This document shows positions 16,707-24,853 of a DNA stretch of 64,000 nt, in pieces; the stretch's first letter is position 1, and each line of letters begins with the position of its first letter. This stretch comes from Streptomyces sp. A012304 (GTDB lineage: Bacteria > Actinomycetota > Actinomycetes > Streptomycetales > Streptomycetaceae): positions 43,430-107,429 of the forward strand of contig NZ_BQUN01000209.1 of assembly GCF_026008495.1 (NCBI RefSeq). Reading direction: 5' to 3'. The notes beneath the pieces were generated by a model. That model was not told the DNA's origin, did no database searches, and was given only the letters and a program-made list of their open reading frames with translations. The position numbers were made by a program, and so were the translations under genes.

Positions 16707-17582
16707 TCAGCCCGCCGACTCCGCCGCGTGCGGGCTGAGCACGCCCATCGCCACCAGCGCGATGAGGATGAGGCCGAGGGCGACGCGGTAGTAGACGAAC
16801 GGCATGAACGACTTGGTGCTGATGAACTTCATAAACCAGGCGATGACCGCGTATCCGGACGCGAACGCGATCACCGTCGCGAACGCCGTCGGCCCCCACG
16901 CCACGTGCCCGCCCTCCATCGCGTCCTTCAGCTCGAAGAGCCCGGAGGCCAGCACGGCGGGGATGGCGAGCAGGAACGAGTAACGGGCCGCCGCCTCGCG
17001 CTTGTAGCCCATGAAGAGGCCGCCGCTGATGGTGGCGCCGGACCGGGAGACGCCGGGAATGAGCGCACAGGCCTGGCAGAGGCCGAAGATCAGACCGTCC
17101 TTCACGCCGAGGTTGTCCAGCGTCTTGCGCTGCTTGGGCGCGCGGTGCCGCCTGCTGTTCTCGTCGCGGGCCGCCAGCCGGTCGGCGATGCCGATGATGA
17201 CGCCGACGACCACGAGCATCGTCGCGGTGAGCCGCAGATCGCGGAAGGGTCCCTCGATCTGGTCCTTGAGGGTGACGCCGAGCACACCGATCGGGATCGA
17301 CCCGACGATCACCAGCCAGCCCATCTTGGCGTCGTGTTCCTTGCGCATGCTCTTGTCGAACAGCGACCGGGACCACGCCGACACGATCCGCCCGATGTCC
17401 TTGCGGAAGTAGATCAGGACGGCCGCCTCCGTGCCGATCTGGGTGATCGCCGTGAAGGCGGCGCCAGGGTCCTCCCAGCCCGAGAAGGCCGCGGTCAGCC
17501 GCAGGTGCGCGCTGGAGGAGACGGGGAGGAACTCGGTCAGCCCCTGGACGAGTCCGAGGATGAGGGATTCAAACCAAGACAT
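16707..17582 (-). CDS. uppP: undecaprenyl-diphosphate phosphatase
   Basis: Recycles the lipid carrier undecaprenyl diphosphate for cell-wall synthesis, also known as BacA for bacitracin resistance. It is a membrane protein of 291 residues. LTEFLPVSSSAH at 15-26 and VSRSGATISGG further on are the two signature motifs that carry the active-site Glu, His and Arg. About seven to eight membrane segments are visible. The ATG chosen gives MSWFESLILGLVQGLTE, the standard family N-terminus; a start 15 codons upstream is open but unlike the family. The ribosome site is weak. It is a single gene. Confidence 0.92.
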   Translation of the reverse strand: MSWFESLILGLVQGLTEFLPVSSSAHLRLTAAFSGWEDPGAAFTAITQIGTEAAVLIYFRKDIGRIVSAWSRSLFDKSMRKEHDAKMGWLVIVGSIPIGVLGVTLKDQIEGPFRDLRLTATMLVVVGVIIGIADRLAARDENSRRHRAPKQRKTLDNLGVKDGLIFGLCQACALIPGVSRSGATISGGLFMGYKREAAARYSFLLAIPAVLASGLFELKDAMEGGHVAWGPTAFATVIAFASGYAVIAWFMKFISTKSFMPFVYYRVALGLILIALVAMGVLSPHAAESAG

Positions 17583-17786
17583 GAGGTTACGGAGTCCAAG
17601 TGCCGATCGGGAAAGGGCGACGGACACGGCGGGCCGCCGCGCGTGCGGTGATCAAGTGGTGTGCAGAGGGCAGCGTATCGCCCCCGGGTGACAGTCCCGC
17701 CACAGGGGTTTCGAAGGAGGACGCGCGGGGGATAGGCGTGCGGCGCCGGGAAAGGGCGCGCGGTGCGGCCGAGCTGGGCGGATGTG

Positions 17787-17839
17787 TTGACCGGGCCTGG
17801 GGAGGCCGCATACGTTGCTGCTGGAGGGAAAGCGCTTGC
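17787..17839 (+). promoter_or_regulatory. sigma-70-type promoter with LacI-type operator
   Basis: TTGACC (17787-17792) and TACGTT (17811-17816) are separated by 18 bases, a good housekeeping-sigma promoter. Just downstream, where transcription would begin, lies the palindrome GAAAGCGCTTGC (17828-17839), which matches the central CG-containing operators of LacI-family sugar repressors. The region drives the oxidoreductase and PmoA-like pair. The rest of the gap between uppP and this operon (17583-17914) shows nothing else. The regulator is not encoded in the window. Confidence 0.6.
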
Positions 17840-17914
17840 TGCATGCCTCGCTCGCGGTGTGCCGCGCTCCAGCCAGTGGTTCGGTCGTTCGTCGGAGGAG
17901 TGCTGATCACGCCC

Positions 17915-19072
17915 ATGTCCCCATCCACTCCGCTCGCCGGACGCCGCATCCGGGCCGCCGTGATCGGCACCGGCGCCATCGCCCGCGGCTCCCACCTGCC
18001 GGCCCTCGACCGGCTCGCGGCCGAGGGCGAGACCGAGGTGGTCGCGGCCGTCGACATCGATGCCGCCGCTGTGGAGGCGTTCTGCGCGGAAGGTGGGGTT
18101 CCGCACGCTTACACCGATCTGGAGCGGATGCTGGCCGAGCAGCGCCCCGATCTGGTGACCATCTGCACCCCGCCGACCCTGCACCGGGAGCAGAGCGTGG
18201 CCGCGCTGCGGGCCGGTGCCTGGGTATGGTGCGAGAAGCCGCCGGTCCCGACGCTCGCCGATTACGACGCCGTGGAGGCCGAGGAGGGGACCGAGGGCGG
18301 CCCGTACGCCTCGATCGTCTTCCAGCACCGCTTCGGGTCCGGTTCCCGGCACGTACGGCGGCTGCTCGCTGAGCAGGCCCTCGGCCGGCCGCTCGTGGCG
18401 CACTGCCAGACCACCTGGTACCGCGACACCGCCTACTACGCGGTGCCCTGGCGTGGGCGCTGGCGGACCGAGGGCGGCGGGCCCGCCATGGGCCACGGCA
18501 TCCACCAGATGGATCTGCTGCTGGACCTGCTCGGCCCGTGGAGCGAGGTGCGGGCCATGGCCGGCCGGCTCGTCCACGACGTGGAGACCGAGGACGTCTC
18601 CACCGCCCTGGTCCGCTTCGAGAACGGGGCCATGGCGACGATCGTCAACAGCGTCCTGAGCCCCGACGAGGTCAGCCGCATCCGCATCGACTGCGAGCGG
18701 GCCACGGTCGAGCTCACCCATCTCTACGGCCACTCCAACGCCGACTGGCGCATCACGCCGGCCCCGGACGTGCCCGGCGACCGGGCGGCCGCCTGGCAGG
18801 ACTTCGGCGCGGACGTGCCCAGTTCGCACCTGGCGCAGCTGCGCGAGCTGGTGGCGAGCATGCGCGCCGGTGAGCGGCCGCGCAGCAGCGGCGCCGACGG
18901 GCGCACCAGCCTGGAACTGATCACCGCGCTGTACAAGTCGGCGTTCACGGACACCACGGTGAAGCGGGGCGAGATCGGCCCCGGCGACCCCTACTACACC
19001 GCCCTGCACGGCGGCGCCCCCGGCTGGGCGCCAGCCGCCGCACCGACCGCCACCGAGGAGGTGTCGGCGTGA
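17915..19072 (+). CDS. Gfo/Idh/MocA-family sugar-type oxidoreductase
   Basis: A 385-residue NAD(P)-dependent dehydrogenase. The Rossmann motif VIGTGAIARGSHLPAL is at 16-31 and the catalytic-lysine motif WCEKPP at about 106-111. GHGIHQMDLLLDLLGPW in the substrate domain provides His and Asp. GGAGGAG lies 14 bases before the chosen ATG, rather far; a GTG closer in frame overlaps that site. The downstream PmoA-like gene overlaps its stop codon by four bases, so the two are co-translated. With the LacI-type operator upstream, a role in oxidation or epimerisation of a sugar or its derivative is likely. Confidence 0.88.
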   Translation: MSPSTPLAGRRIRAAVIGTGAIARGSHLPALDRLAAEGETEVVAAVDIDAAAVEAFCAEGGVPHAYTDLERMLAEQRPDLVTICTPPTLHREQSVAALRAGAWVWCEKPPVPTLADYDAVEAEEGTEGGPYASIVFQHRFGSGSRHVRRLLAEQALGRPLVAHCQTTWYRDTAYYAVPWRGRWRTEGGGPAMGHGIHQMDLLLDLLGPWSEVRAMAGRLVHDVETEDVSTALVRFENGAMATIVNSVLSPDEVSRIRIDCERATVELTHLYGHSNADWRITPAPDVPGDRAAAWQDFGADVPSSHLAQLRELVASMRAGERPRSSGADGRTSLELITALYKSAFTDTTVKRGEIGPGDPYYTALHGGAPGWAPAAAPTATEEVSA

Positions 19073-19995
19073 GCGGCCTGCGTCTCGTCCACGCGTACGG
19101 CGACCGGGTCACCGTGACCGACCCGGCCGGCGGTGTGGAACTGCTCGCGTACGTGTACCGGCCGGAGGCCGCCTGGGAGGCGCCGAGGCCGTACATCCAC
19201 CCGCTGCGCACCCTCGCGGGCGACGTCGTCACCGACTACCGGCCCAACGACCACCGCTGGCACAAGGGCCTGTCGCTGACCGCCTCCCATCTGTCAGGCG
19301 CGAACCTGTGGGGCGGCAACACCTATGTCCACGGCGAGGGGTATCTCGAACTCCCCGAACGCGTCGGCTCGATGGCGCACGTCGCCTTCGACGAGATCAC
19401 GGCCGACGGCGACCGGGTCGTCATCGCCGAGCGTCTGACCTGGCATCCGCACAGCGGTGAGCTGTGGGCCGAGGAGCGGCGCCGCATCGAGGTGCACGAC
19501 GTGGACCGGGCCTTCGGCTCCTGGGCGCTGACCTGGACCAGCGCCATCACGAACCGCCGTGACGAGCCCCTGCGGTTCGGCAGCCCGACTACCGCCGGGC
19601 GGGAGATGGCCGGCTACACCGGCCTGTTCTGGCGCGGTCCGCGGGCCTTCCGTGACGGCCGCGTCATCGGCCCCGACGGCGAGGGGCCCGGGCTGATGGG
19701 CACCCAGGGCCCCTGGCTGGCCCTGTCCGGCGAGCACGACGGCACCGACGGTCACGCCACGGTCGTCTTCGCCCACGCCCCGGAGAACGACCACTCGGGC
19801 GCCGCGGGCGCCCACCCCGCCCACTGGTTCGTGCGCAACGAGCCCTTCGCCGGCATCGCCCCGTCCTGGGCGTTCTACGACGAGCTGGAACTCGCCCCCG
19901 GCGACACCCTCACCCGCCGCTACCGCGTCGTCGTGGCCGACGGCGCCTGGGAGCGGGAGGAGATCGCCAAGTACCTTCAGGCGCACCCCTGGTGA
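19069..19995 (+). CDS. PmoA-like (DUF6807) family protein
   Basis: A 308-residue protein of the DUF6807/PmoA family, which often accompanies Gfo/Idh/MocA dehydrogenases in sugar-catabolic operons. Features: an early beta-rich part, PYIHPLRTLAGDVVTDYRP at about 44-62, NDHRWHKGL with two His residues, and HWFVRNEPFAGIAPSWAF near the end. The conserved His/Asp set suggests a galactose-mutarotase-like or hydrolase active site, but the family has no settled activity. GTG overlaps the upstream stop codon. No signal peptide is present, so it is cytoplasmic. Confidence 0.82.
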   Translation: MSGLRLVHAYGDRVTVTDPAGGVELLAYVYRPEAAWEAPRPYIHPLRTLAGDVVTDYRPNDHRWHKGLSLTASHLSGANLWGGNTYVHGEGYLELPERVGSMAHVAFDEITADGDRVVIAERLTWHPHSGELWAEERRRIEVHDVDRAFGSWALTWTSAITNRRDEPLRFGSPTTAGREMAGYTGLFWRGPRAFRDGRVIGPDGEGPGLMGTQGPWLALSGEHDGTDGHATVVFAHAPENDHSGAAGAHPAHWFVRNEPFAGIAPSWAFYDELELAPGDTLTRRYRVVVADGAWEREEIAKYLQAHPW

Positions 19996-20031
19996 ACCGG
20001 GCGCACCCCGGGCGGACCGGGGCGTACCCGA

Positions 20032-20505
20032 TCAGGCCGCCGTCGGCCCCGACAGGGTCCAGCCGGGGCTCTGGGGGTGGGCGGTCAGTTCCTCGTGGCG
20101 GACCGGATCGCCGCAGGCCGCGCAGGTGACCACCGGGACCATTTCGTTGCCGCAGGCGTGCTCGATGACCATGGGGCGGTCGTCGTCCGTGCGGAGGTGG
20201 CGGTCGCCCCACGCCATGAGGGTCATCAGGACCGGCTCCAGCTCCAGCCCCGCCCGGGTGGGCAGGTACTCGAAGCGCTGGGGGCGCTCGCTGTAGGCGC
20301 GCCGGGTCAGGATCCCGGCGTCGACGAGCCGGCGCAGCCGGGTGGTCAGGACGTCGCGCGGGGCGCCGATGTTGCGCACCAGCTGGTCGAAGCGGCCGTT
20401 GCCCAGACACACCTCCCGCAGTACGAGCAGGGAGTACTTCTCTCCGACGAGCGCCAGGGTGTCGGCGATCGAGCAGGGGCGCGGGTCTTTGGTGGAGGCG
20501 GCCAT
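20032..20505 (-). CDS. HxlR-family transcriptional regulator
   Basis: A 157-residue winged-helix regulator. CSIADTLALVGEKYSLLVLREV at about 10-31 and GAPRDVLTTRLRRLVDAGIL at about 47-66 are the HxlR DNA-binding region; YSERPQRFEYLPTRAG forms the wing. The C-terminus adds a CAACG element that might bind metal. The ATG MAASTKDPRP is preferred to one 13 codons upstream that lacks family similarity. It is divergent from a thiolase gene with paired GGTGAG/CTCACC repeats between them, so it probably controls that gene and itself. Confidence 0.88.
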   Translation of the reverse strand: MAASTKDPRPCSIADTLALVGEKYSLLVLREVCLGNGRFDQLVRNIGAPRDVLTTRLRRLVDAGILTRRAYSERPQRFEYLPTRAGLELEPVLMTLMAWGDRHLRTDDDRPMVIEHACGNEMVPVVTCAACGDPVRHEELTAHPQSPGWTLSGPTAA

Positions 20506-20518
20506 GACGCCCAGTCTA

Positions 20519-20577
20519 GGTGAGGGTTTGATTTTCCAACTCACAGAGTTATGGTGAGTTCGGATTTCCTACTCACC
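20519..20577. promoter_or_regulatory. paired inverted repeats between HxlR and thiolase genes
   Basis: AACTCAC-N9-GTGAGTT forms a perfect 7-bp inverted repeat (20538-20560). It is nested inside an outer pair, GGTGAG at 20519-20524 and ACTCACC at 20571-20577. All four arms share the TGAG/CTCA core. The position between divergent starts suits operators for the HxlR protein; binding is inferred. Confidence 0.6.
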
Positions 20578-20632
20578 GGTAGCCGCCCGTCCGGCGGGCC
20601 GGTCACCGCCCGGCGGCCAAGGAGGCCCGCAC

Positions 20633-21802
20633 ATGCGTGACGCAGTCATCGTCGAAGCCGTACGCACCCCCATCGGCAAGGGCAAGCCGAACGGTTCCCT
20701 CGCCCACGTGCACCCCGTCGAGCTCCTCGCCCACACCCTGCGCGCCCTCGTCGAGCGCTCCGGCGTCGACCCCGCGCTGATCGACGACGTCATCGGCGGC
20801 ACCGTCGACCAGGTCGGCGAGCAGGCCATGAACACCACCCGGTACGCCGTCCTGTCCGCGGGCTTCCCGGAGACGGTCCCCGCGACGACCGTCGACCGGC
20901 AGTGCGGCTCCTCCCAGCAGGCCGTGCACTTCGCCGCCCAGGGCGTCCTCGCGGGCGCCTACGACCTCGTCGTCGCCTGCGGCGTGGAGTCGATGAGCCG
21001 GGTGCCGATGTGGTCGAACGTGCCGCCCGGCAAGGATCCCTTCGGCCCCGGCGTCGCCGAGCGCTATCCGGAAGGCCTCGTCCCGCAGGGCATCAGTGCC
21101 GAACTCATCGCCGCCAAGTGGTCGATCACCCGCGAGCAGATGGACGCCTTCGCCCTGTCCTCGCACCGCAAGGCCGCCGAGGCCTGGGAGAAGGGCCTGT
21201 TCGACGCCGAGGTCGCGCCCCTGGCCGGCGTCTCGCGCGACGAGTGCGTACGGCCCGACAGCAGCCTCGATGTCCTCGCCGGCCTGCGTCCCGCCTACCA
21301 CGACCCCGGGTTCGCCGAGCGCTTCCCGCAGATCGAGTGGAACGTCACCGCGGGCAACGCCAGCCCGATCAACGACGGCGCCTCGGCCGTGCTGATCACC
21401 TCCGGGGAGATGGCCGCCCGCCTCGGGCTGCGCCCGCTCGCCCGGCTGCACAGCTTCGCCGTCACCGGCTCCGACCCGCTGCTGATGCTCACCGGCGTCG
21501 TCCCGGCCACCGAGAAGGTGCTGCGCCGGGCGCGGCTGAGCCTGGACGACATCGATCTGTTCGAGGTCAACGAGGCGTTCGCCAGCGTGGTGCTGGGCTG
21601 GCGTCAGGAGACCGGCGCGGACCTCGCCAAGGTCAATGTGCACGGCGGCGCGATCGCGCTCGGTCACCCGCTCGGCGCGAGCGGGACCCGGCTGACGACG
21701 ACCCTCGTCCACGCGATGCGCGAGCGCGGCGCCCGCTACGCCCTCCAGACGATGTGCGAGGCGGGCGGACTCGCCAACGCGATGGTCCTGGAAGCCGTCT
21801 GA
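20633..21802 (+). CDS. acetyl-CoA acetyltransferase / thiolase
   Basis: A 389-residue thiolase that cleaves or forms beta-ketoacyl-CoA. The nucleophilic Cys lies in DRQCGSSQQ at about residue 86, the active-site His in GGAIALGHPLGASG at about 343, and the second Cys in TMCEAGG at about 373. This is the full triad. VNEAFASV is also typical. The ATG has GGAGG upstream. It is a single gene divergent from an HxlR regulator, which suggests induction by a substrate such as an aromatic- or fatty-acid-derived CoA ester; whether it acts in degradation or biosynthesis is not clear. Confidence 0.93.
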   Translation: MRDAVIVEAVRTPIGKGKPNGSLAHVHPVELLAHTLRALVERSGVDPALIDDVIGGTVDQVGEQAMNTTRYAVLSAGFPETVPATTVDRQCGSSQQAVHFAAQGVLAGAYDLVVACGVESMSRVPMWSNVPPGKDPFGPGVAERYPEGLVPQGISAELIAAKWSITREQMDAFALSSHRKAAEAWEKGLFDAEVAPLAGVSRDECVRPDSSLDVLAGLRPAYHDPGFAERFPQIEWNVTAGNASPINDGASAVLITSGEMAARLGLRPLARLHSFAVTGSDPLLMLTGVVPATEKVLRRARLSLDDIDLFEVNEAFASVVLGWRQETGADLAKVNVHGGAIALGHPLGASGTRLTTTLVHAMRERGARYALQTMCEAGGLANAMVLEAV

Positions 21803-21805
21803 GGC

Positions 21806-22621
21806 TCAGCGGGCCCGCAGGTGGTGGCGCTTGCGCCAGGCCACCGCCGCGCCCGCCAGCGCCGGCAGGGCGATGCAGGCCATCGAGATCAGGAAGAGCG
21901 GAGAGGTCGGCGACGAGGCGCTGGCTCCGGCGACGACGTACGCGGCCGTGTTCGGGATCGAGCCCAGCGCGGTCGCGACCAGGAACGGCAGCCAGCCCAT
22001 GCGGGAGACGGCGGCGCAGTAGTTCGCGGCCCAGAACGGCACCCCGGGGAACAGCCGGGCCGCCAGCATCGAGCGCAGCCCGTGCCGGCTGAGCTGCCCG
22101 TCCGCGGCCTTCAGCAGCCTGCCCCGCAGCAGCGGCCGCAGCGCGTCCTGCCCGAGGATCCTCCCGAGCCCGAAGGCGATCCCGGCGCCCAGCACCGTGC
22201 CCCCCAGTGCCGCGCCCAGGCCCAGCTGGGCGCCGAACAGCGCGCCCGCGGCCAGGTTCAGCAGGGGCCTCGGCACGAACGCCACCGTGCACAGCCCGTA
22301 GGCGACCGCGAACACGGCCGCCGCCGAGGCGCCGCCCAGCTGTGGTGGCCAGCCGTCCGCGAGCAGCTTCTGCGGCTCGAAGAGCAGCACGCAGGAGGCC
22401 GCCGCCGCGAGCAGCGCGACCAGCAGCGAGAAGCGGGACCAGGGCGAGAGCAGCACTCTCGTGCACCGCGCGGCGAGCCCGGCGGGTGCGGCGGGCGTGG
22501 ACGCGGCGGGTGCGACGGCGGGTGCGACGGCGGGGACGGGAAGCGGAACAGCCAACTCCGTTGCCGCGGCCCGGGGGGCGGCCGTGGCGGTGCCCCCCGA
22601 GCGGGTGGTGGCATCGAGCAT
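21806..22621 (-). CDS. TVP38/TMEM64 (VTT/DedA-like) membrane protein
   Basis: A 271-residue integral membrane protein. A Pro/Ala-rich cytoplasmic N-terminus of about 55 residues precedes five or six helices. The VTT (SNARE-associated) motif appears as FVPRPLLNLAAGALFG and ARLFPGVPFWAANYCAAVSRM. Members of this superfamily are thought to be lipid scramblases or membrane homeostasis factors. Its stop codon lies three bases past the convergent thiolase stop. The repeated PAVAPAVAPAAST in the N-terminus is low complexity. Function in this organism is not known. Confidence 0.85.
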   Translation of the reverse strand: MLDATTRSGGTATAAPRAAATELAVPLPVPAVAPAVAPAASTPAAPAGLAARCTRVLLSPWSRFSLLVALLAAAASCVLLFEPQKLLADGWPPQLGGASAAAVFAVAYGLCTVAFVPRPLLNLAAGALFGAQLGLGAALGGTVLGAGIAFGLGRILGQDALRPLLRGRLLKAADGQLSRHGLRSMLAARLFPGVPFWAANYCAAVSRMGWLPFLVATALGSIPNTAAYVVAGASASSPTSPLFLISMACIALPALAGAAVAWRKRHHLRAR

Positions 22622-22740
22622 CCGGCGACACTAACCGACGGAGGTGTGTGATCGCCGTGTGGTCCGTCTCAAGCCCGTCACAGGAACGGAGACGGTCGGT
22701 GCCGACGGAATGCCTCATCGCCCTATACGAGCTTATTGCC

Positions 22741-23265
22741 CTAATTGCCCGGAATGTCAGGGCTGGTGAAGCGGAAGGGCACCGAGAGACGGGCGGCCAG
22801 GGCCCCGCCGATCCGGTCGGCCACGACGGCCGAGGGGTGCCGCGCGCCGGGGTCCTCGTCACCGAGCCGACGGACGGCCGCCCCCCAGGGGATCGTCGTC
22901 AGCCGGTGCTCGCCCGCGGGCTCGGCGGTGACGGCCACCAGGTCCACGAACCAGTCGTGGACGGTGTCCCCGTCCCACACGGCCTCGATCGCCACGACCC
23001 GCCCGGTCAGCCCCGCCGCGCGGACGGCCAGGGATTCCACGTCGAGAACAGGCCCGGGCCTGCGGGCGACGCGGTCACCGTGGTGCAGGTAACGCTCGTG
23101 GACGACGAACTGGGCGCCGTCGAGCCCCAGCCCGCGGGCCCGGCCGGCCTCCAGGACGGCCTGGACCGCCGGCAGCCGGGCGTCCCGCAGCACATGCCCG
23201 TCGACCTGGTCGCGCACGTCGCCGGGCAGCGACGACCACCAGTCGGCGGGGGGCAGGTCGGTCAT
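22741..23265 (-). CDS. hypothetical protein (174 aa)
   Basis: A soluble protein beginning MTDLPPADWWSSLPGDVRDQ. It alternates beta-strand-like stretches (AQFVVHERYLHHG, GRVVAIEAVWDGDTVHDWFV) and a later Trp/Pro segment. No domain is recognised with confidence. The codon pattern is typical of the genome and the ATG follows GGGTGTTACCCGG, so it is probably a real gene. An in-frame start 17 codons upstream is possible. The stop codon TAG lies in a locally AT-rich stretch (22722-22752). It is encoded apart from its neighbours. Confidence 0.65.
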   Translation of the reverse strand: MTDLPPADWWSSLPGDVRDQVDGHVLRDARLPAVQAVLEAGRARGLGLDGAQFVVHERYLHHGDRVARRPGPVLDVESLAVRAAGLTGRVVAIEAVWDGDTVHDWFVDLVAVTAEPAGEHRLTTIPWGAAVRRLGDEDPGARHPSAVVADRIGGALAARLSVPFRFTSPDIPGN

Positions 23266-23345
23266 CCGGGTAACACCCGTCCTTTCGTGAGGTGACAGCC
23301 GAAAACCATTCGACACCCGTCGAACCCTCGGCCAGGATCTACCCC

Positions 23346-23447
23346 ATGTTCCGGTACGCCTTCGTCGTCACAGCATCCGCGGTCGCGGATGCCCCGAAGG
23401 CTGCCGTTCCCGTTGTCGTGGCCGCCGTCGACGGCGCCCGAAGCTGA
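23346..23447 (+). other. possible leader ORF upstream of tuf3
   Basis: A 33-codon open frame begins ATGTTCCGGTACGCC and would give MFRYAFVVTASAVADAPKAA plus a Val/Ala-rich tail. It ends at a TGA that overlaps the first bases of a hairpin. It has no strong ribosome site, so translation is uncertain. It lies in the 314-base gap before tuf3, in which I see no other gene. Confidence 0.25.
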
Positions 23448-23488
23448 CCCTCTCCGGATCGTCCGGCGGACCCCGCAGGGGGAGGGTC
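23446..23488 (+). terminator. hairpin in the tuf3 leader, possible attenuator
   Basis: GACCCTC and GAGGGTC form a 7-bp perfect stem, extended inward by one wobble and two G-C pairs, around about 23 bases. It starts at the stop codon of the small leader ORF and lies 91 bases before the tuf3 start. No T-tract follows, so it could be an mRNA structure rather than a terminator. Confidence 0.35.
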
Positions 23489-23579
23489 GGCGAGTTCTCG
23501 GGGTCCCCGTCCCGGCCGCGCCCACGCGCCGCCGGGGCCATCACTCAGCACCTTCACTGAGAGGCTTCGAGGTATCGCC

Positions 23580-24758
23580 ATGTCCAAGACGGCATACGTG
23601 CGCACCAAACCGCACCTGAACATCGGCACGATGGGGCACGTCGACCACGGCAAGACCACCCTGACCGCCGCCATCACCAAGGTCCTCGCCGAGCGCGGCG
23701 CCGGCGGTACCACCGCGTACGTCCCGTTCGACCGCATCGACAGGGCGCCGGAGGAGGCGGCGCGCGGCATCACCATCAACATCGCGCACGTCGAGTACGA
23801 GACCGACACCCGGCACTACGCGCACGTCGACATGCCCGGCCACGCCGACTACGTCAAGAACATGGTCACCGGAGCCGCGCAGCTCGACGGGGCGATCCTC
23901 GTCGTCTCGGCGCTCGACGGGATCATGCCGCAGACCGCCGAACACGTGCTCCTCGCCCGGCAGGTGGGCGTGGACCACGTGGTGGTGGCCCTGAACAAGG
24001 CGGACCGGGCCGACGAGGAGCTGGCGGACCTCGTCGAGCTGGAGGTCCGCGACCTGCTCACCGCGCACGGCTACGGGGGCGACGCCGCGCCCGTCGTACG
24101 GGTCTCCGGGCTGAGGGCGCTGGAGGGCGACCCGCGGTGGACGGCGTCGATCGACGCGCTGCTCGACGCGGTGGACACCTATGTGCCGATGCCCGAGCGG
24201 TATCTGGACGCGCCGTTCCTGCTGCCCGTGGAGAACGTGCTGACCATCACCGGCCGGGGAACCGTGGTCACCGGGGCCGTCGAGCGGGGCACCGTGCGCG
24301 TCGGTGACCGCGTCGAGGTGCTCGGGGCGTCCGTCGAGACGGTCGTCACCGGGCTGGAGACCTTCGGCAAGCCGATGGAGGAGGCGCAGGCTGGGGACAA
24401 TGTGGCGCTGCTGCTGCGCGGGGTGCCGCGCGACGCCGTCCGCCGCGGGCATGTGGTGGCCGCGCCGGGGAGCGTCGCGCCGCGACGGCGGTTCTCGGCG
24501 CGGGTGTACCTGCTGTCCGGGCGCGAGGGCGGGCGCACGACGCCGATCGCCACCGGGTACCGGCCGCAGTTCTACCTCCGTACGGCGGACGTGATGGGCG
24601 TCGTCGACCTGGGGGAGACGGGGATCGCACGGCCCGGCGAGACGGTGACGATCTCCGTCGAGCTGGGGCGTGAGGTGCCGTTGGAGCCGGGGCTCGGGTT
24701 CGCCGTCCGTGAGGGCGGGCGGACCGTGGGGGCGGGGACCGTGACCGCCGTCGCGTGA
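23580..24758 (+). CDS. tuf3: elongation factor Tu, divergent second type (EF-Tu3)
   Basis: Carries aminoacyl-tRNA to the ribosome. At 392 residues it is a few shorter than standard EF-Tu. GTPase motifs: GHVDHGKT 19-26, Thr65 in ARGITI, DMPGHAD 84-90, NKAD 139-142 and SGL 176-178 (normally SAL). The catalytic His is His88. It differs from housekeeping EF-Tu in many places: no cysteine anywhere, His163 at the position of E. coli Tyr160, and a shortened domain-2 loop. The gene stands alone, not in the rpsL-fusA-tuf operon, as for tuf3 of other Streptomyces, which is expressed only under special conditions. Residues equal to Gln124, Gly316 and Ala375 of E. coli are kept. Confidence 0.93.
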   Translation: MSKTAYVRTKPHLNIGTMGHVDHGKTTLTAAITKVLAERGAGGTTAYVPFDRIDRAPEEAARGITINIAHVEYETDTRHYAHVDMPGHADYVKNMVTGAAQLDGAILVVSALDGIMPQTAEHVLLARQVGVDHVVVALNKADRADEELADLVELEVRDLLTAHGYGGDAAPVVRVSGLRALEGDPRWTASIDALLDAVDTYVPMPERYLDAPFLLPVENVLTITGRGTVVTGAVERGTVRVGDRVEVLGASVETVVTGLETFGKPMEEAQAGDNVALLLRGVPRDAVRRGHVVAAPGSVAPRRRFSARVYLLSGREGGRTTPIATGYRPQFYLRTADVMGVVDLGETGIARPGETVTISVELGREVPLEPGLGFAVREGGRTVGAGTVTAVA

Positions 24759-24853
24759 GGGGAACCCCGCGTGCGGGGGCCGTGGGCCGGCCGTGACCGG
24801 TCGCGCGGTCCCCGCGCTCCTCGGCCTCTTCGGGCGCGCGGGACAATGAGGGC

